Positions 6,028 to 13,324 of a DNA stretch of 20,409 nucleotides are shown one piece after another; the stretch's first letter is position 1; every line of letters starts with the position of its first letter. Made by a program: the position numbers and the translations under genes. The DNA comes from a virus. The DNA is taken from IMG/VR virus record IMGVR_UViG_3300003790_000039, positions 1 through 20,409 of that record; one strand, written 5' to 3'. The notes under the pieces are model-generated. The model was not told where the DNA came from. It saw nothing but the letters and a program-made list of their open reading frames with translations, and ran no database searches.

Positions 6028-8085
6028 TCAGTACAAAGCAATGGGAGTGAAGACATCAACGTCGGATCCGTGCGCATCAGATAAAGGGGCCAATCGCACG
6101 AGAGGGGTTGTCGGAGAGTGCCTAGCCGGGGGTGCCGCCTGCGCACCTTCGCTGGTCGGTGTCGAAGAGAACAGATCGCGTGAAGGCTGCACCGCTGCTT
6201 CAAGGTCGGCCCAGCGCTTGTCGCTGTGGTTGTGCAGTCCGAGGCCAAAAGCCGCATGCAACGCGTAGTTGCGGTTGTCAAGCACCTCGTTGCGCGGCCG
6301 GCGCTTCACCCAGCGAAAGACCTCCTTACCGTTGACCTTCACAAGGATGCGCTGCTCGGCCGTGAGCTGCTCGAACCACTCGCGCGGCAACTCCGAGCTG
6401 AAGTGAATAAAGCCGGGGCCAGGCTGCTCGATGGCGAGCTGCCCGAGCAGCAGATCCTTCGCCGTATCAACGCCGACATTCCAGAGCTTGATACCGTTTG
6501 GAATCTTCTTCCCGTTGAACCGCACCTCCTGCGGGCTGCTCGGCCCGAGCACGGGCACGTTGTCTTCGCCTCGCCCCTTCACGGCGCGCAGCTTGGGCAA
6601 CAGGTGCTGCGTCTTGCGCACCCAGTTGTAGACCGCCTGCGTCTGGTCGCTCGAATCGATGGAGATGGCGCTCAGTCCCAAGGAGCCGCCGTGCCAGGCC
6701 TGCACATAGCGGCCGGAGAGGTAGGCCGTCACCGGCGCCCAGTCGTCTTCAGACGCGGGGTTGCCGTAGATCACATGGTGCTCGACATGCCATGACTCGA
6801 GTCCGCGGCCCCATGCCCATACGTCGATCTCCCAGCGGTCGCGCTGCACGTCCACTCCGGCCGTGAGCACGAGGCCGCCGGCGGGCACGGTCCTGAGCGC
6901 ATAGGGCTCGGCACGCAACTGCAGGGCGTGTTCATCGGTGCGCTCGCCGACGACTTCCCATGTTTCGCCAAGCGTCTCATTGACGAAGAGCTGCATGGGG
7001 CCGGCATCGCCGCGTGCGAGCGCGTCGCATGCTTCTTCGAATTCCTTGACGATGCTTTCCCAGGTGCGCTGGGGGCTGTAAGCCGCCCACACATGCAGGC
7101 CGAGGCTTTGTGGCGGGCGCGTCGGCATGCCGGCGGCATCGCGCCAGACGCGATCGGGCCCGAAGGTCTTGCCGGTCTTCTCGCACACCCAGCGGCCGGG
7201 CATCGGCAAGCCGCCTTGCAGAAAGTCGCTCTGCCGAATGGGCTTGCGGCAGTGCGGGCAGACATGGCGCACGCTGGCCGGGTTGCCGCGCTCCCATTTG
7301 AAACCGTGGAGCTTTTCCTTGCCGCCCCACGAAAGCGGGTGCTCAAGGCCGCAATGCTTGCAGTCGATGTAGAAGCGAACGAAGCCGGCCGCATTCAAGG
7401 CAGCGCGCTCGACGTGACACAGGCCCTTCACGCCAGGCGTGGAGCCGCCAACGAACTTCGGATACGGGGCGCCCTCAAGACGGCCCTTCGCCAAGCCGCC
7501 GGGGTCGCCCGATTTCTCGATGGTCTGGTCAAAGGCCGACCACTCGTCGAGGATCGAGATGGCCACGGTGATGCGGCGATAGGCGCGCTTCGCCTTGCCG
7601 CCCAGCAGATGAAGCACGCTGTCGCGAAACTTCTTCATCTTGATGGTGTCGTCGTTGCCGCCACCCTTGCGGCGAGCAGCCTGCACGGAAGGCACACCGT
7701 CGCGCGCATCGAGGATGGGGTCGATCTCGCTCTTGACGTAGCTGTCGCGATCGTCGTCTGTCGGCTGCCAGAGTGCCTGTTTGCGACGGCGGTGCGCGAT
7801 GTTGTAGGCCACGAAGGCGGTAATCATCTTCGTGTAGCCGACGCGCTTCGACTTCATCACGTCGAGCTCTTCGATGCGGTCATCACTCATGAAGTCGAGG
7901 ATGCCGACTTGAAACGACCAGGCGATCCAGCCGCCCTTCTGGTGCGAGCTTTCACCAGCGAGCTTGAAGTGATCGGCGGCCCATTCGCTGAGCGTCTGGA
8001 AGACCTCCGCGCGCAGACTGCCGAGGCCGAGGGTCACGGCGTGAAGCACTGCCGTGAATGTTTCACGCGAAACGTGTGCGGCCAT
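6028..8085 (-). CDS. terL: Phage terminase large subunit, lambda gpA family
   Basis: The motor and nuclease that cuts concatemers and pumps DNA into the prohead. The 685-residue protein starts at ATG 8085, which overlaps the TerS stop (TGATG); a GGAGG lies about 10 nt upstream, and the longer frame to 8196 is a low-complexity Arg/Gly read-through. The gpA-type Walker A KSKRVGYTK is at residues 78-86. A zinc-binding set, CKHC at 242-245 and CPHC at 276-279, is also typical of GpA. The C-terminal nuclease begins with TAGVDVQRDRWEID (Asp412) and continues with SIDSSDQTQAVYNW. The protein ends with a divergent proline-rich tail. Packaging by this family is usually cos-type; no cos site can be identified by eye. 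Confidence 0.95.
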   Translation of the reverse strand: MAAHVSRETFTAVLHAVTLGLGSLRAEVFQTLSEWAADHFKLAGESSHQKGGWIAWSFQVGILDFMSDDRIEELDVMKSKRVGYTKMITAFVAYNIAHRRRKQALWQPTDDDRDSYVKSEIDPILDARDGVPSVQAARRKGGGNDDTIKMKKFRDSVLHLLGGKAKRAYRRITVAISILDEWSAFDQTIEKSGDPGGLAKGRLEGAPYPKFVGGSTPGVKGLCHVERAALNAAGFVRFYIDCKHCGLEHPLSWGGKEKLHGFKWERGNPASVRHVCPHCRKPIRQSDFLQGGLPMPGRWVCEKTGKTFGPDRVWRDAAGMPTRPPQSLGLHVWAAYSPQRTWESIVKEFEEACDALARGDAGPMQLFVNETLGETWEVVGERTDEHALQLRAEPYALRTVPAGGLVLTAGVDVQRDRWEIDVWAWGRGLESWHVEHHVIYGNPASEDDWAPVTAYLSGRYVQAWHGGSLGLSAISIDSSDQTQAVYNWVRKTQHLLPKLRAVKGRGEDNVPVLGPSSPQEVRFNGKKIPNGIKLWNVGVDTAKDLLLGQLAIEQPGPGFIHFSSELPREWFEQLTAEQRILVKVNGKEVFRWVKRRPRNEVLDNRNYALHAAFGLGLHNHSDKRWADLEAAVQPSRDLFSSTPTSEGAQAAPPARHSPTTPLVRLAPLSDAHGSDVDVFTPIALY

Positions 8086-8642
8086 CAGGTCGATGCCTCC
8101 GCTTCGTCTTCGATTGCTCCGCCCTCGTCTTCGTCCGCCTCTCGACTCATCCTGTCCAACTCCGACGCGACGAGCTTCTCGGTGGAGCGAATCCATTCAT
8201 TGCGCGCGTTGGCGATCACCTGCTGCAGCGTGGCCTTCGCTTCGTCCGGCAGATCCGGGCATGCCTTGCGCAGCGCGCCCTCCAGTTGCTCGAAGCGATC
8301 AACGACTGCGCTCGACGCCATGCCGAGCACGTCGGCGAGCAGACCGATTGGCGCGAACTCGCCGCGGGCCACAGCATTCTTGATCTCCTGCGCCTCGCGC
8401 TGACTGCGAGCCAGGGCGGCGCGCTCTTGAACGAGGTCGAGTCCGCCCAGCTCACCCGAGGCCCGACCGGCAGCGACCTCGCGCAGCCGCTCGCAGTAGG
8501 CGAGCAGCCATGCGTGCGCGGTCTGGCCGCGCTCGATCACGCCTTCGGCGACCAGTTGGCTGACCTTCGCCTCGCTCACGCCGATGATGGCCGCGAACTC
8601 GGCCTGCGTGATGCCGACTCCCATAGCCTCAACTACCTTCAC
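8085..8642 (-). CDS. terS: Phage terminase small subunit, Nu1-like
   Basis: A 185-residue DNA-recognition subunit. Residues 10-34 form a MerR/Nu1-type helix-turn-helix (GITQAEFAAIIGVSEAKVSQL, then VAEGVI), followed by a helical LAYCERLREVAAG segment and a long charged helix (LVQERAALARSQREAQEIKN) for oligomerisation. The acidic C-terminus (DEDEGGAIEDEAEAST) probably docks TerL. The start is GTG 8642, in the context AAGTGAAGG with a G-rich stretch 7-11 nt upstream, and it overlaps the stop of a small upstream ORF. The stop overlaps the TerL start. Confidence 0.88.
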   Translation of the reverse strand: MKVVEAMGVGITQAEFAAIIGVSEAKVSQLVAEGVIERGQTAHAWLLAYCERLREVAAGRASGELGGLDLVQERAALARSQREAQEIKNAVARGEFAPIGLLADVLGMASSAVVDRFEQLEGALRKACPDLPDEAKATLQQVIANARNEWIRSTEKLVASELDRMSREADEDEGGAIEDEAEAST

Positions 8643-8785
8643 TTAACCCCCTTAGCAAGCTCGGTGAACAGCCGGAGCACGCGGTTCGAATTACCCGTAT
8701 CGCGCGCTTCCCGGAAGGACCCGCCCGACGCCCCGGTCTGCCCCAAGCTGGTGCGGGGGCGAGGGCGCGCGCGACCGGCTGACAT
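8639..8785 (-). CDS. Small basic protein encoded just upstream of TerS
   Basis: A 48-residue ORF beginning MSAGRARPRPRTSLG and ending RVLRLFTELAKGVK. Support comes from translation signals rather than homology: GGGGAGGG lies about 7 nt before the ATG at 8785, the gene starts 14 nt after the stop of the preceding gene, and its TGA overlaps the GTG of terS. Arg-rich N-terminus with a short amphipathic helix at the end. No family recognised; it may serve mainly to couple terS translation. Confidence 0.55.
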   Translation of the reverse strand: MSAGRARPRPRTSLGQTGASGGSFREARDTGNSNRVLRLFTELAKGVK

Positions 8786-8799
8786 GACGTGCCCTCCCC

Positions 8800-9582
8800 T
8801 CATTCGCCCACCATCTGCCGGATGCGGAAGCGGATGCGCCGCTCGATGTACGGCTGCACATCCGCCCGGTCGGCCACACGCTCTCTGCTGATGCGTGCCT
8901 CGTACGTTGCATTGCGCACGAACATGAGCACGGGCCGCACGATGCCGCCCTGCGTGCCTGTCGCAGCCCAGATGCCAGGCGCAAGATGCTGCGTGGGGCC
9001 ACCGCGAAGACGACCGTACGCAACGAAGAAGCGCACGCCCTCGCGGCCCTTGCTGCCCCTGTGCAGACGGGCCTTGCTCCTGTCCGTCATGTTGGCCCGA
9101 TAGCCCTGCTCGCCCAGCGCCTGGAAGTACGACAGCAGCCGCACGAGGAAGCTGCCGCGCACGTTGCCTCGCCCGTCATCACTGCCCGGGAAGGGCGTCG
9201 CGGGAATGGCCGTCTGATGCCCGGCCGGGAGGATGCCGATGCGGCGCAGTGCCATCTCGCTGCGCTTGTCGCGCCGCGGGCCGCCGAACTCCTGCGCCTG
9301 CAGAATCTTCTGTGGGTCCACGCCCTTGCCGCCGAAGTACGTCGGCTCGATCTCCGCGCTGAGCCGCTCGGGCGTGGCCTTGCGCACGTACACGCTCTTG
9401 AGGATGTACGCGGTGGGCCGGTCGAACTGGTCGCCCATCTCGCGCTGCCACTCGCGGCGCACGCGAAAGCCAGCGTCGTTCAAGCCCTCGGCGTATGCCT
9501 GCTTGGCCTGCTGGCTCGACAGCTTGGCGAGCTGGCGCTGCACGCTGGCGAGGCCGCTATCGAAGTTCATCGTCAAGCGCAT
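8800..9582 (-). CDS. Phage structural protein, possibly minor tail protein Z-like
   Basis: A 260-residue protein from ATG 9582 (GGGAGG 4 nt upstream). The N-terminus is a helix LASVQRQLAKLSSQQAKQAY leading to GLNDAGFRVRREWQREM and DRPTAYILKSVYVRKAT, the sort of opening seen in gpZ/HK97 gp10-like tail completion proteins. The middle is strand-rich (LSAEIEPTYFGGKGVDP), and the C-terminus is basic (YIERRIRFRIRQMVGE). It overlaps the initiator gene by 10 nt and is followed within 14 nt by the 48-residue ORF before terS. A tail protein upstream of terminase is not the lambda order, so the identification is tentative; a head-associated function is equally possible. Confidence 0.55.
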   Translation of the reverse strand: MRLTMNFDSGLASVQRQLAKLSSQQAKQAYAEGLNDAGFRVRREWQREMGDQFDRPTAYILKSVYVRKATPERLSAEIEPTYFGGKGVDPQKILQAQEFGGPRRDKRSEMALRRIGILPAGHQTAIPATPFPGSDDGRGNVRGSFLVRLLSYFQALGEQGYRANMTDRSKARLHRGSKGREGVRFFVAYGRLRGGPTQHLAPGIWAATGTQGGIVRPVLMFVRNATYEARISRERVADRADVQPYIERRIRFRIRQMVGE

Positions 9583-10517
9583 GCGGCCTCCCTTGCTTCT
9601 GCTGCGCGTCGCACGCGCTCGGTGAATGCGGGGTAGCTCGGCCCCCTGCCCAGCGAGAACGCTGCCTCGTCCCATGCGGGGATGCCCAGCTCGCGAGCCT
9701 TCGCATCGATGCCTGCGCGTGTCTCGTTCCATCCTCGGCCGGTTACGCCGGCAGCGGCCGGCTCGTCGCGCCAACGCTCATTACGCAGCCAGGTCGCGAA
9801 CTCGGGCACGAACTCTCCGCCGTCCTTCGTCCACCTCTTGCCAAGCCTTTGTGCCTCGATGGCCGAGCGCATGGCCTGCTGCAGCGCGGCGCTCGGCGCG
9901 AGCCGGCGGTATCGCCGCTCTGCCTTCGCCCGGTTGTCGTGGTTCGGGTAGATCGACCAGAGGGCATCGAACCCGTCTGCCCCCCCATCGGGGGGTAGGG
10001 GGGTATGGTTCTTGATGGTTCCTGAAGATTCGGGTGACATAGCTGTGTCACCCCTCGCGTCACCGGTGACACCCCTCGCGTCACGGGTGACACCCCTCTC
10101 CCCTTCCCGAACGGGTGTCACTTTGTCACCCGTGTGGACAAGTTCATCCCCCGCGAGGGGTGTCAATGTGGCACCCGTCGCCCGTTCGGGTGAATCCTCG
10201 ACGGGTGTCACTTTGACACCCGTCTTCGGAAGCTCTGCGCCGGCGACCCATGCCGGGCAAACGCGGTATTCGTTCGTCGCGCCAGGGCGACCCGTGGCCG
10301 TGCGAACCTGCTCCAGCCAGCCAGAGGCCAGCATCTTCGCAATCTGCCGCTGCACCGTGCGCCGGCTCTGCCGCGTCTTGCGCGCCAACTCGTCGAGCGA
10401 CGGCCAGATGCGCGCGCCGTCGTCGTTCGCGTGGTCAGCCATCGCGAGCGCGAGCAGCATCTCGCTGCCCCCCTCGGGGTAGCGTTCGAAAATCATCGAC
10501 ATCAGCCGAATGCTCAT
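9573..10517 (-). CDS. Phage replication initiator with N-terminal winged helix (gpO-like role)
   Basis: A 314-residue protein. Residues 1-90 form a winged helix of the kind found in phage and plasmid initiators: SEMLLALAMADHANDDGARI, then WPSLDELARKTRQSRRTVQR as the recognition region and a wing ending at NEYRVCPAW. Residues about 95-165 are a low-complexity linker rich in GVTP/GVKVTP repeats, encoded by the iteron-like DNA described separately. The C-terminal half contains FDALWSIYPNHDNRAKAERR and WLRNERWRDEP, common in DnaD-like or helicase-loading initiator tails. An initiator with its origin inside the gene parallels lambda O. The start at ATG 10517 is best supported by the domain beginning; GGGAGG lies 12 nt upstream. 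There is no separate helicase or loader gene in the window. Confidence 0.75.
   Translation of the reverse strand: MSIRLMSMIFERYPEGGSEMLLALAMADHANDDGARIWPSLDELARKTRQSRRTVQRQIAKMLASGWLEQVRTATGRPGATNEYRVCPAWVAGAELPKTGVKVTPVEDSPERATGATLTPLAGDELVHTGDKVTPVREGERGVTRDARGVTGDARGDTAMSPESSGTIKNHTPLPPDGGADGFDALWSIYPNHDNRAKAERRYRRLAPSAALQQAMRSAIEAQRLGKRWTKDGGEFVPEFATWLRNERWRDEPAAAGVTGRGWNETRAGIDAKARELGIPAWDEAAFSLGRGPSYPAFTERVRRAAEAREAACA
10032..10224. repeat. Iteron-like array within the initiator gene; candidate phage replication origin
   Basis: About ten copies of GGTGACA/GGTGTCA in both orientations lie in 193 bp. They include an 8-bp perfect inverted repeat GGGTGACA/TGTCACCC (10032-10053), three tandem 21-bp units sharing CACCCCTC (10046-10108), arms ACGGGTG/CACCCGT (10111-10133), arms GGGTG/CACCC near 10158-10176, and an 11-bp perfect inverted repeat GACGGGTGTCA/TGACACCCGTC with a 3-nt spacer (10200-10224). 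The neighbouring 10004-10030 is comparatively AT-rich, as expected of an unwinding element. Lambda-type phages carry iterons inside gene O, so an origin is the simplest reading. The repeats also encode the protein linker, which is the alternative cause. Confidence 0.65.
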
Positions 10518-10554
10518 GGGGCCGTGCACCCTCCCCGTCTGGCGAACCCATGTC

Positions 10555-11085
10555 TCACGTCGTCGGTGCCTTCCGCACGCGCGAACGCAGCATCGCGAGG
10601 GTGTGCCCGACCGATGCGACGGTCTCCTGCCCGTGGTAGTCCGCACGCCGCATCTCGTTGCCTGTCACGAACCGGGAGCCGTCGCCTACCGCGTCTGAAA
10701 CGGCGCGTGTGAAGTCGGCGAACTCGCAGTGCATACGCATGATGGTTTCGACCGGATTGCCTTCGGCCTGCGCCGGTGTCGCGAGCGTGGCCGTGTGGCC
10801 CAGCTCATCCGCCATCGCATGCAGCAGCGCGAAGTTACCCGTCGCGCGCTGCAGGTCGATGGCTTCGCGCAGCGACAGGTGGTGCGTCTTGTTCTTCAGG
10901 TTTACCTTGTGCGCGAGCGTGTTCGCGCTCATGTTCATGCGCTTTGCGAGCACCTCGATGCCATGCTTGAAGCCGTACACCGTGTTGTAGGCAACCTCGG
11001 CAACGCTCTGCCCCTGCACTCTGGCGGGCAAGGTTTCGTCTGCGCCATAGGCAATGCCATCGGGAATTGAGACATTCACCTTCAT
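10555..11085 (-). CDS. Phage regulatory protein CII, CP76 family
   Basis: A 176-residue lysogeny-establishment regulator. After a short N-terminal strand region comes YGFKHGIEVLAKRMNMSANTL, then HKVNLKNKTHHLSLREA and TGNFALLHAMADELGH. The N-x-x-N/K-x-T-H-H-L-x-L-x-E-A pattern inside a helix-turn-helix is diagnostic of the CP76 CII family of P2/186-like and many mosaic phages. CII of 186 activates a promoter for cI establishment transcription antisense to the early operon. The ATG at 11085 has GGAGG 5 nt upstream. It precedes the initiator gene by 37 nt. The start overlaps a divergent plus-strand ORF. Confidence 0.82.
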   Translation of the reverse strand: MKVNVSIPDGIAYGADETLPARVQGQSVAEVAYNTVYGFKHGIEVLAKRMNMSANTLAHKVNLKNKTHHLSLREAIDLQRATGNFALLHAMADELGHTATLATPAQAEGNPVETIMRMHCEFADFTRAVSDAVGDGSRFVTGNEMRRADYHGQETVASVGHTLAMLRSRVRKAPTT

Positions 11086-11374
11086 GCAAACCTCCGATGA
11101 AGAAGACCGCCGCACCTCGGACGCGGCGACCGTGGCACCCACGCTCGAAGAGCGCATCGGTGCAGTTGAAGATTTCCTACAGCAGCTCGTGTTGCTGCTG
11201 GAGGTCGAGCCGGAGCTGACGCGTGAAAACATCGCGGCGTGGATCGAGCTGACCAACAGGTGCGCCACCGCGCATGGCCTGCAATCGCTGCGGGAGCGTG
11301 CCGCCATGGACCAGCTCTGTTCTCGAGTCTTGAACATCCCGCTCGACATCGCTCAAGCAACGCTGCCAACGTGA
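11084..11374 (+). CDS. Hypothetical helical protein divergent from cII
   Basis: A 96-residue ORF on the opposite strand to cro and cII. It is read as coding because it forms clean amphipathic helices: LEERIGAVEDFLQQLVLLLE, then ELTRENIAAWIELTNRCATA and MDQLCSRVLNIPLDIAQA. Minus-strand frames across the same DNA give Arg/Pro/Ser-rich, low-quality protein. No family is recognised. The start is uncertain: ATG 11084 overlaps the cII start codon by 2 nt and has no Shine-Dalgarno, and ATG 11054 is the alternative. It would lie on the path of a CII-activated transcript running rightwards to cI, so it might be made at lysogeny establishment. This is inference. Confidence 0.5.
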   Translation: MQTSDEEDRRTSDAATVAPTLEERIGAVEDFLQQLVLLLEVEPELTRENIAAWIELTNRCATAHGLQSLRERAAMDQLCSRVLNIPLDIAQATLPT

Positions 11375-11655
11375 ACGCAGCCAAGACCTCGGAGGCCGGC
11401 TTCGGGAGACGGACCTCGACCGATGCACCAGGACCACCCGCGGAAGGTCGCGGTATGACCGTCACGCATGCCCCGGCGGCATCGGGCGGTGGATCGCGAC
11501 GGTTTGTCCCAAATCCTGCGGCGCTAAGCAATAGGCGTGAAACGCGACCTATCGCGACAGCGCCGTGGATGCGGTCGAACGTGTTGATGTCTGGGAATTG
11601 ATCGGCGCTACCCTGCATGTTGACCTCTGCAGACCGAAGCTTCGAACGCCGGCGG
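11375..11655. other. Stretch without a confident gene between the helical ORF and cro
   Basis: Open frames exist on both strands but none is convincing. On plus, a GTG at 11371 overlaps the previous stop and runs to 11601 (76 residues, low complexity, basic). On minus, ATG 11618 has GAGG about 8 nt upstream and opens as MQGSADQFPDINTFDRIHG but then runs through low-quality sequence antisense to the helical ORF. In 186-like phages this interval before cII carries the establishment promoter; I cannot point to specific elements. Confidence 0.4.
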
Positions 11656-11973
11656 TCAATCACGTGGACCGCCCTCTTGCGATGTCTCACAACCCGGAGG
11701 CCAGCCGCGGACATGACGCCACGGCACATCAGGCCGAATTGCCTCGCAGTGCACAACGCAGCCCCTCGCCCTCGTCGCCCCCTCTAACGCAGGGCAATGC
11801 TCCGCAGGCACCAATCCCACTTTGAGCCAGTGCGAAAAATGCCCCTGGGTCTTTCCGCACGCGGCGCCCGCAGCAGCTTGGCTACCCATGACCGAAGCAA
11901 TGCGTAGCAGCACCTCACGGGTCCGCTCTCGGAAGGACTCATCGTCCGGGCTCGGTTGTTTTGGCTTGCTCAT
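11656..11973 (-). CDS. Cro-like repressor, YdaS/Cro family
   Basis: A 105-residue protein starting at ATG 11973, divergent from cI across the operator region. The helix-turn-helix is VMGSQAAAGAACGKTQGHF followed by SHWLKVGLVPAEHCPALEGA and a tail VVHCEAIRPDVPW. The V-P-A-E-x-C-P-x-I/L-E-x-A-T and L/I-R-P-D-V-x-W signatures are those of YdaS-like Cro proteins. It should bind the same TACAAA/TTTGTA operators as CI and commit the phage to lytic growth. The ATG overlaps operator O_R1; with -10 TACAAA at 11988-11983, the transcript would begin only a few nt upstream of the ATG, so translation may be nearly leaderless. Confidence 0.78.
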   Translation of the reverse strand: MSKPKQPSPDDESFRERTREVLLRIASVMGSQAAAGAACGKTQGHFSHWLKVGLVPAEHCPALEGATRARGCVVHCEAIRPDVPWRHVRGWPPGCETSQEGGPRD

Positions 11974-12034
11974 ACAAGCCTGTTTGTAATCGACTACAAA
12001 TGAATTTGCAACCCCAACAACAAACCCGTTTGTA
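11973..12034. promoter_or_regulatory. O_R operator triplet between cro and cI, with the leftward early promoter
   Basis: Three 16-bp sites match TACAAA-N4-TTTGTA with one mismatch each: 11973-11988 (left arm TACAAG), 11995-12010 (right arm TTTGCA) and 12019-12034 (left arm AACAAA). Centre-to-centre spacing is 22 and 24 bp, about two helical turns, like lambda O_R1-3. A minus-strand promoter fits over the first two sites: -35 TTGCAA at 12011-12006, a 17-bp spacer, and -10 TACAAA at 11988-11983. A plus-strand maintenance promoter for cI must overlap the sites but is less clear; TTGGCT, 18 bp, TGTAAT (ending 11990) is one possibility. Confidence 0.75.
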
Positions 12035-12044
12035 CCATTTGGCG

Positions 12045-12794
12045 GTGAACGACCGTGCGCCCTCCACTCCAAACAGCGATCCGCCCGACGTGGCAACGTA
12101 TGCGGGGCGCCTGCGCTTTGCCATGGAGAAGAGAGGGCAAAGCAATCAAAGCACGTTGGCGCGAGCAGTTGGGGTTAAGCCACAGGCCATCCAATATCTG
12201 CTGGACCCGCGCAACAGCGCTACCGGCAGTAAGCACACGGTCGCGCTCGCAGGCGCGCTCGCCATCAGCTCGCGATGGCTAGCAACCGGCGAGGGCGCGA
12301 TGGACGATACGCAGTCCACCAACGACGGCATGTTTGCGCCAGCCATTCCCGAGGACGCCATCAAGGTTGACCCGACTAGGTTTCGGGTCATATGGGTGAT
12401 CGGCAAGGGTGCCGGAGGTCTACCGGAGCGGGTGTGGACCGACGGCGACTATCCTGTTGGCATGACGGATGAATATGGGCTTGTGGCGAGTGCCGACCCT
12501 CATGCATTTCTTGTTCGCGTCGATGGCCCTAGCATGATTCCGGTTTACAACCCCGGTCACTTCGCGCTCGTAGAGCCAGGCACCGAGCCAGAGCTTGAAG
12601 ACGACGTGCTGGTGCGACTTCGCACCGGAGAAACAATGATCAAGCGGCTCGTTTCTAGACGCGATGGCTTCCGCTTCAGCAGCTACAACAGCCAAGAGGT
12701 GCTCTTCTTCGAGCCCTCGGACGTGACGTGGGTCTACTACATCGCGCACCCTGTTCCGCGGCGGCGGATCAAGTCCCGGAACGCGGGCGCATGA
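12045..12794 (+). CDS. CI-type repressor with S24/LexA-like autopeptidase domain
   Basis: Maintains lysogeny. An N-terminal helix-turn-helix (ATYAGRLRFAMEKRG, STLARAVGVKPQAIQYLL) is followed by a linker, a cleavage-type GAGG motif, and an S24 domain with catalytic Ser in VDGPSMIPVYNPG and catalytic Lys in TMIKRLVSR. RecA-stimulated self-cleavage and SOS induction follow from the family. The start is uncertain: GTG 12045 (249 residues) is preferred because it lies downstream of all three O_R sites, whereas ATG 12000 sits inside one of them and would add 15 residues rich in Gln encoded by operator DNA. No start has a Shine-Dalgarno, consistent with leaderless or weak translation as in lambda cI. 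The stop overlaps the next gene (ATGA). Confidence 0.87.
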   Translation: MNDRAPSTPNSDPPDVATYAGRLRFAMEKRGQSNQSTLARAVGVKPQAIQYLLDPRNSATGSKHTVALAGALAISSRWLATGEGAMDDTQSTNDGMFAPAIPEDAIKVDPTRFRVIWVIGKGAGGLPERVWTDGDYPVGMTDEYGLVASADPHAFLVRVDGPSMIPVYNPGHFALVEPGTEPELEDDVLVRLRTGETMIKRLVSRRDGFRFSSYNSQEVLFFEPSDVTWVYYIAHPVPRRRIKSRNAGA

Positions 12795-13324
12795 AGGCTT
12801 GGGCCATTACTGGAATGCTTGCGGCCAGCCTGAGCGCAAGCGCGCAGGTTGCCTGCACCATGCCCAACGGCCGCACCATCACCCTCAACCTGACGCATAC
12901 GTGTCCGGCGGGAGCGACCGGAGCGAAGTCACTCGACGGTCAGCCAGTGCAGATTGCGCAGCCTGCTGCCAGCACTGCTCAAGTCCCGCCCTCGAAGCCC
13001 TCGGCGCCGGCCACCTCCGCGATGACCAACTCGAAGCCTGCCACGCGGCCTGATGGCTCCCACATCGTCAGTCGTGCATCTTCGGCAGGTTGCGTGAGCA
13101 AGGAGGCCTACGAGCAGCTCACGAAGATTGCCGTACAGGGCGACAAGGAAGCCTTCTCGCGAGCGCTGGCAGCTGGAGTGCTCTCGGGCCAATGCATGAT
13201 CTTTAGCCGCGGGGCGGTCGTGTTCATAGATGACACAGCCATCTTTTCTGGCTTAGTGCGCTTGCGGCCGCAAGGGCAGGTGCAGGCCTACTGGACCGCA
13301 ATGGAGACCATTTCTACAAACTGA
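12791..13324 (+). CDS. Secreted protein co-expressed with CI; candidate lysogenic-conversion gene
   Basis: A 177-residue protein whose ATG overlaps the cI stop by 4 nt, so it should be made in the lysogen. Residues 1-19 form a Sec signal peptide (MKAWAITGMLAASLSASAQ) with a likely cleavage after ASA. The mature part has paired cysteines in CTMPNGRTITLNLTHTC, a Pro/Ser/Ala-rich linker at about residues 53-90, and a C-terminal domain from GCVSKEAYEQLTKI to about VFIDDTAIFSGLVRLRP, with one Cys at each end of its helical part. No family is recognised. An export-directed product from the repressor operon suggests a periplasmic or envelope role such as superinfection exclusion or host conversion; this is inference. 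Its stop lies within the first O_L site. Confidence 0.75.
   Translation: MKAWAITGMLAASLSASAQVACTMPNGRTITLNLTHTCPAGATGAKSLDGQPVQIAQPAASTAQVPPSKPSAPATSAMTNSKPATRPDGSHIVSRASSAGCVSKEAYEQLTKIAVQGDKEAFSRALAAGVLSGQCMIFSRGAVVFIDDTAIFSGLVRLRPQGQVQAYWTAMETISTN

Noticed and set aside
6928-8403. A 491-residue plus-strand ORF opposite the terminase genes
   Set aside because: It lies wholly antisense to TerL and TerS, which carry clear motifs; composition is His/Ala/Arg-rich as expected of a shadow.
10046-10108. Tandem 21-bp repeats considered as a CRISPR array
   Set aside because: Units are contiguous without unique spacers and lie inside a coding gene; an iteron reading fits better.
10991-11012. TTGC-N5-TTGC on the minus strand resembling a lambda CII site
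   Set aside because: Spacing is 5 rather than 6, it lies inside the cII gene, and this CII belongs to the unrelated CP76 family.
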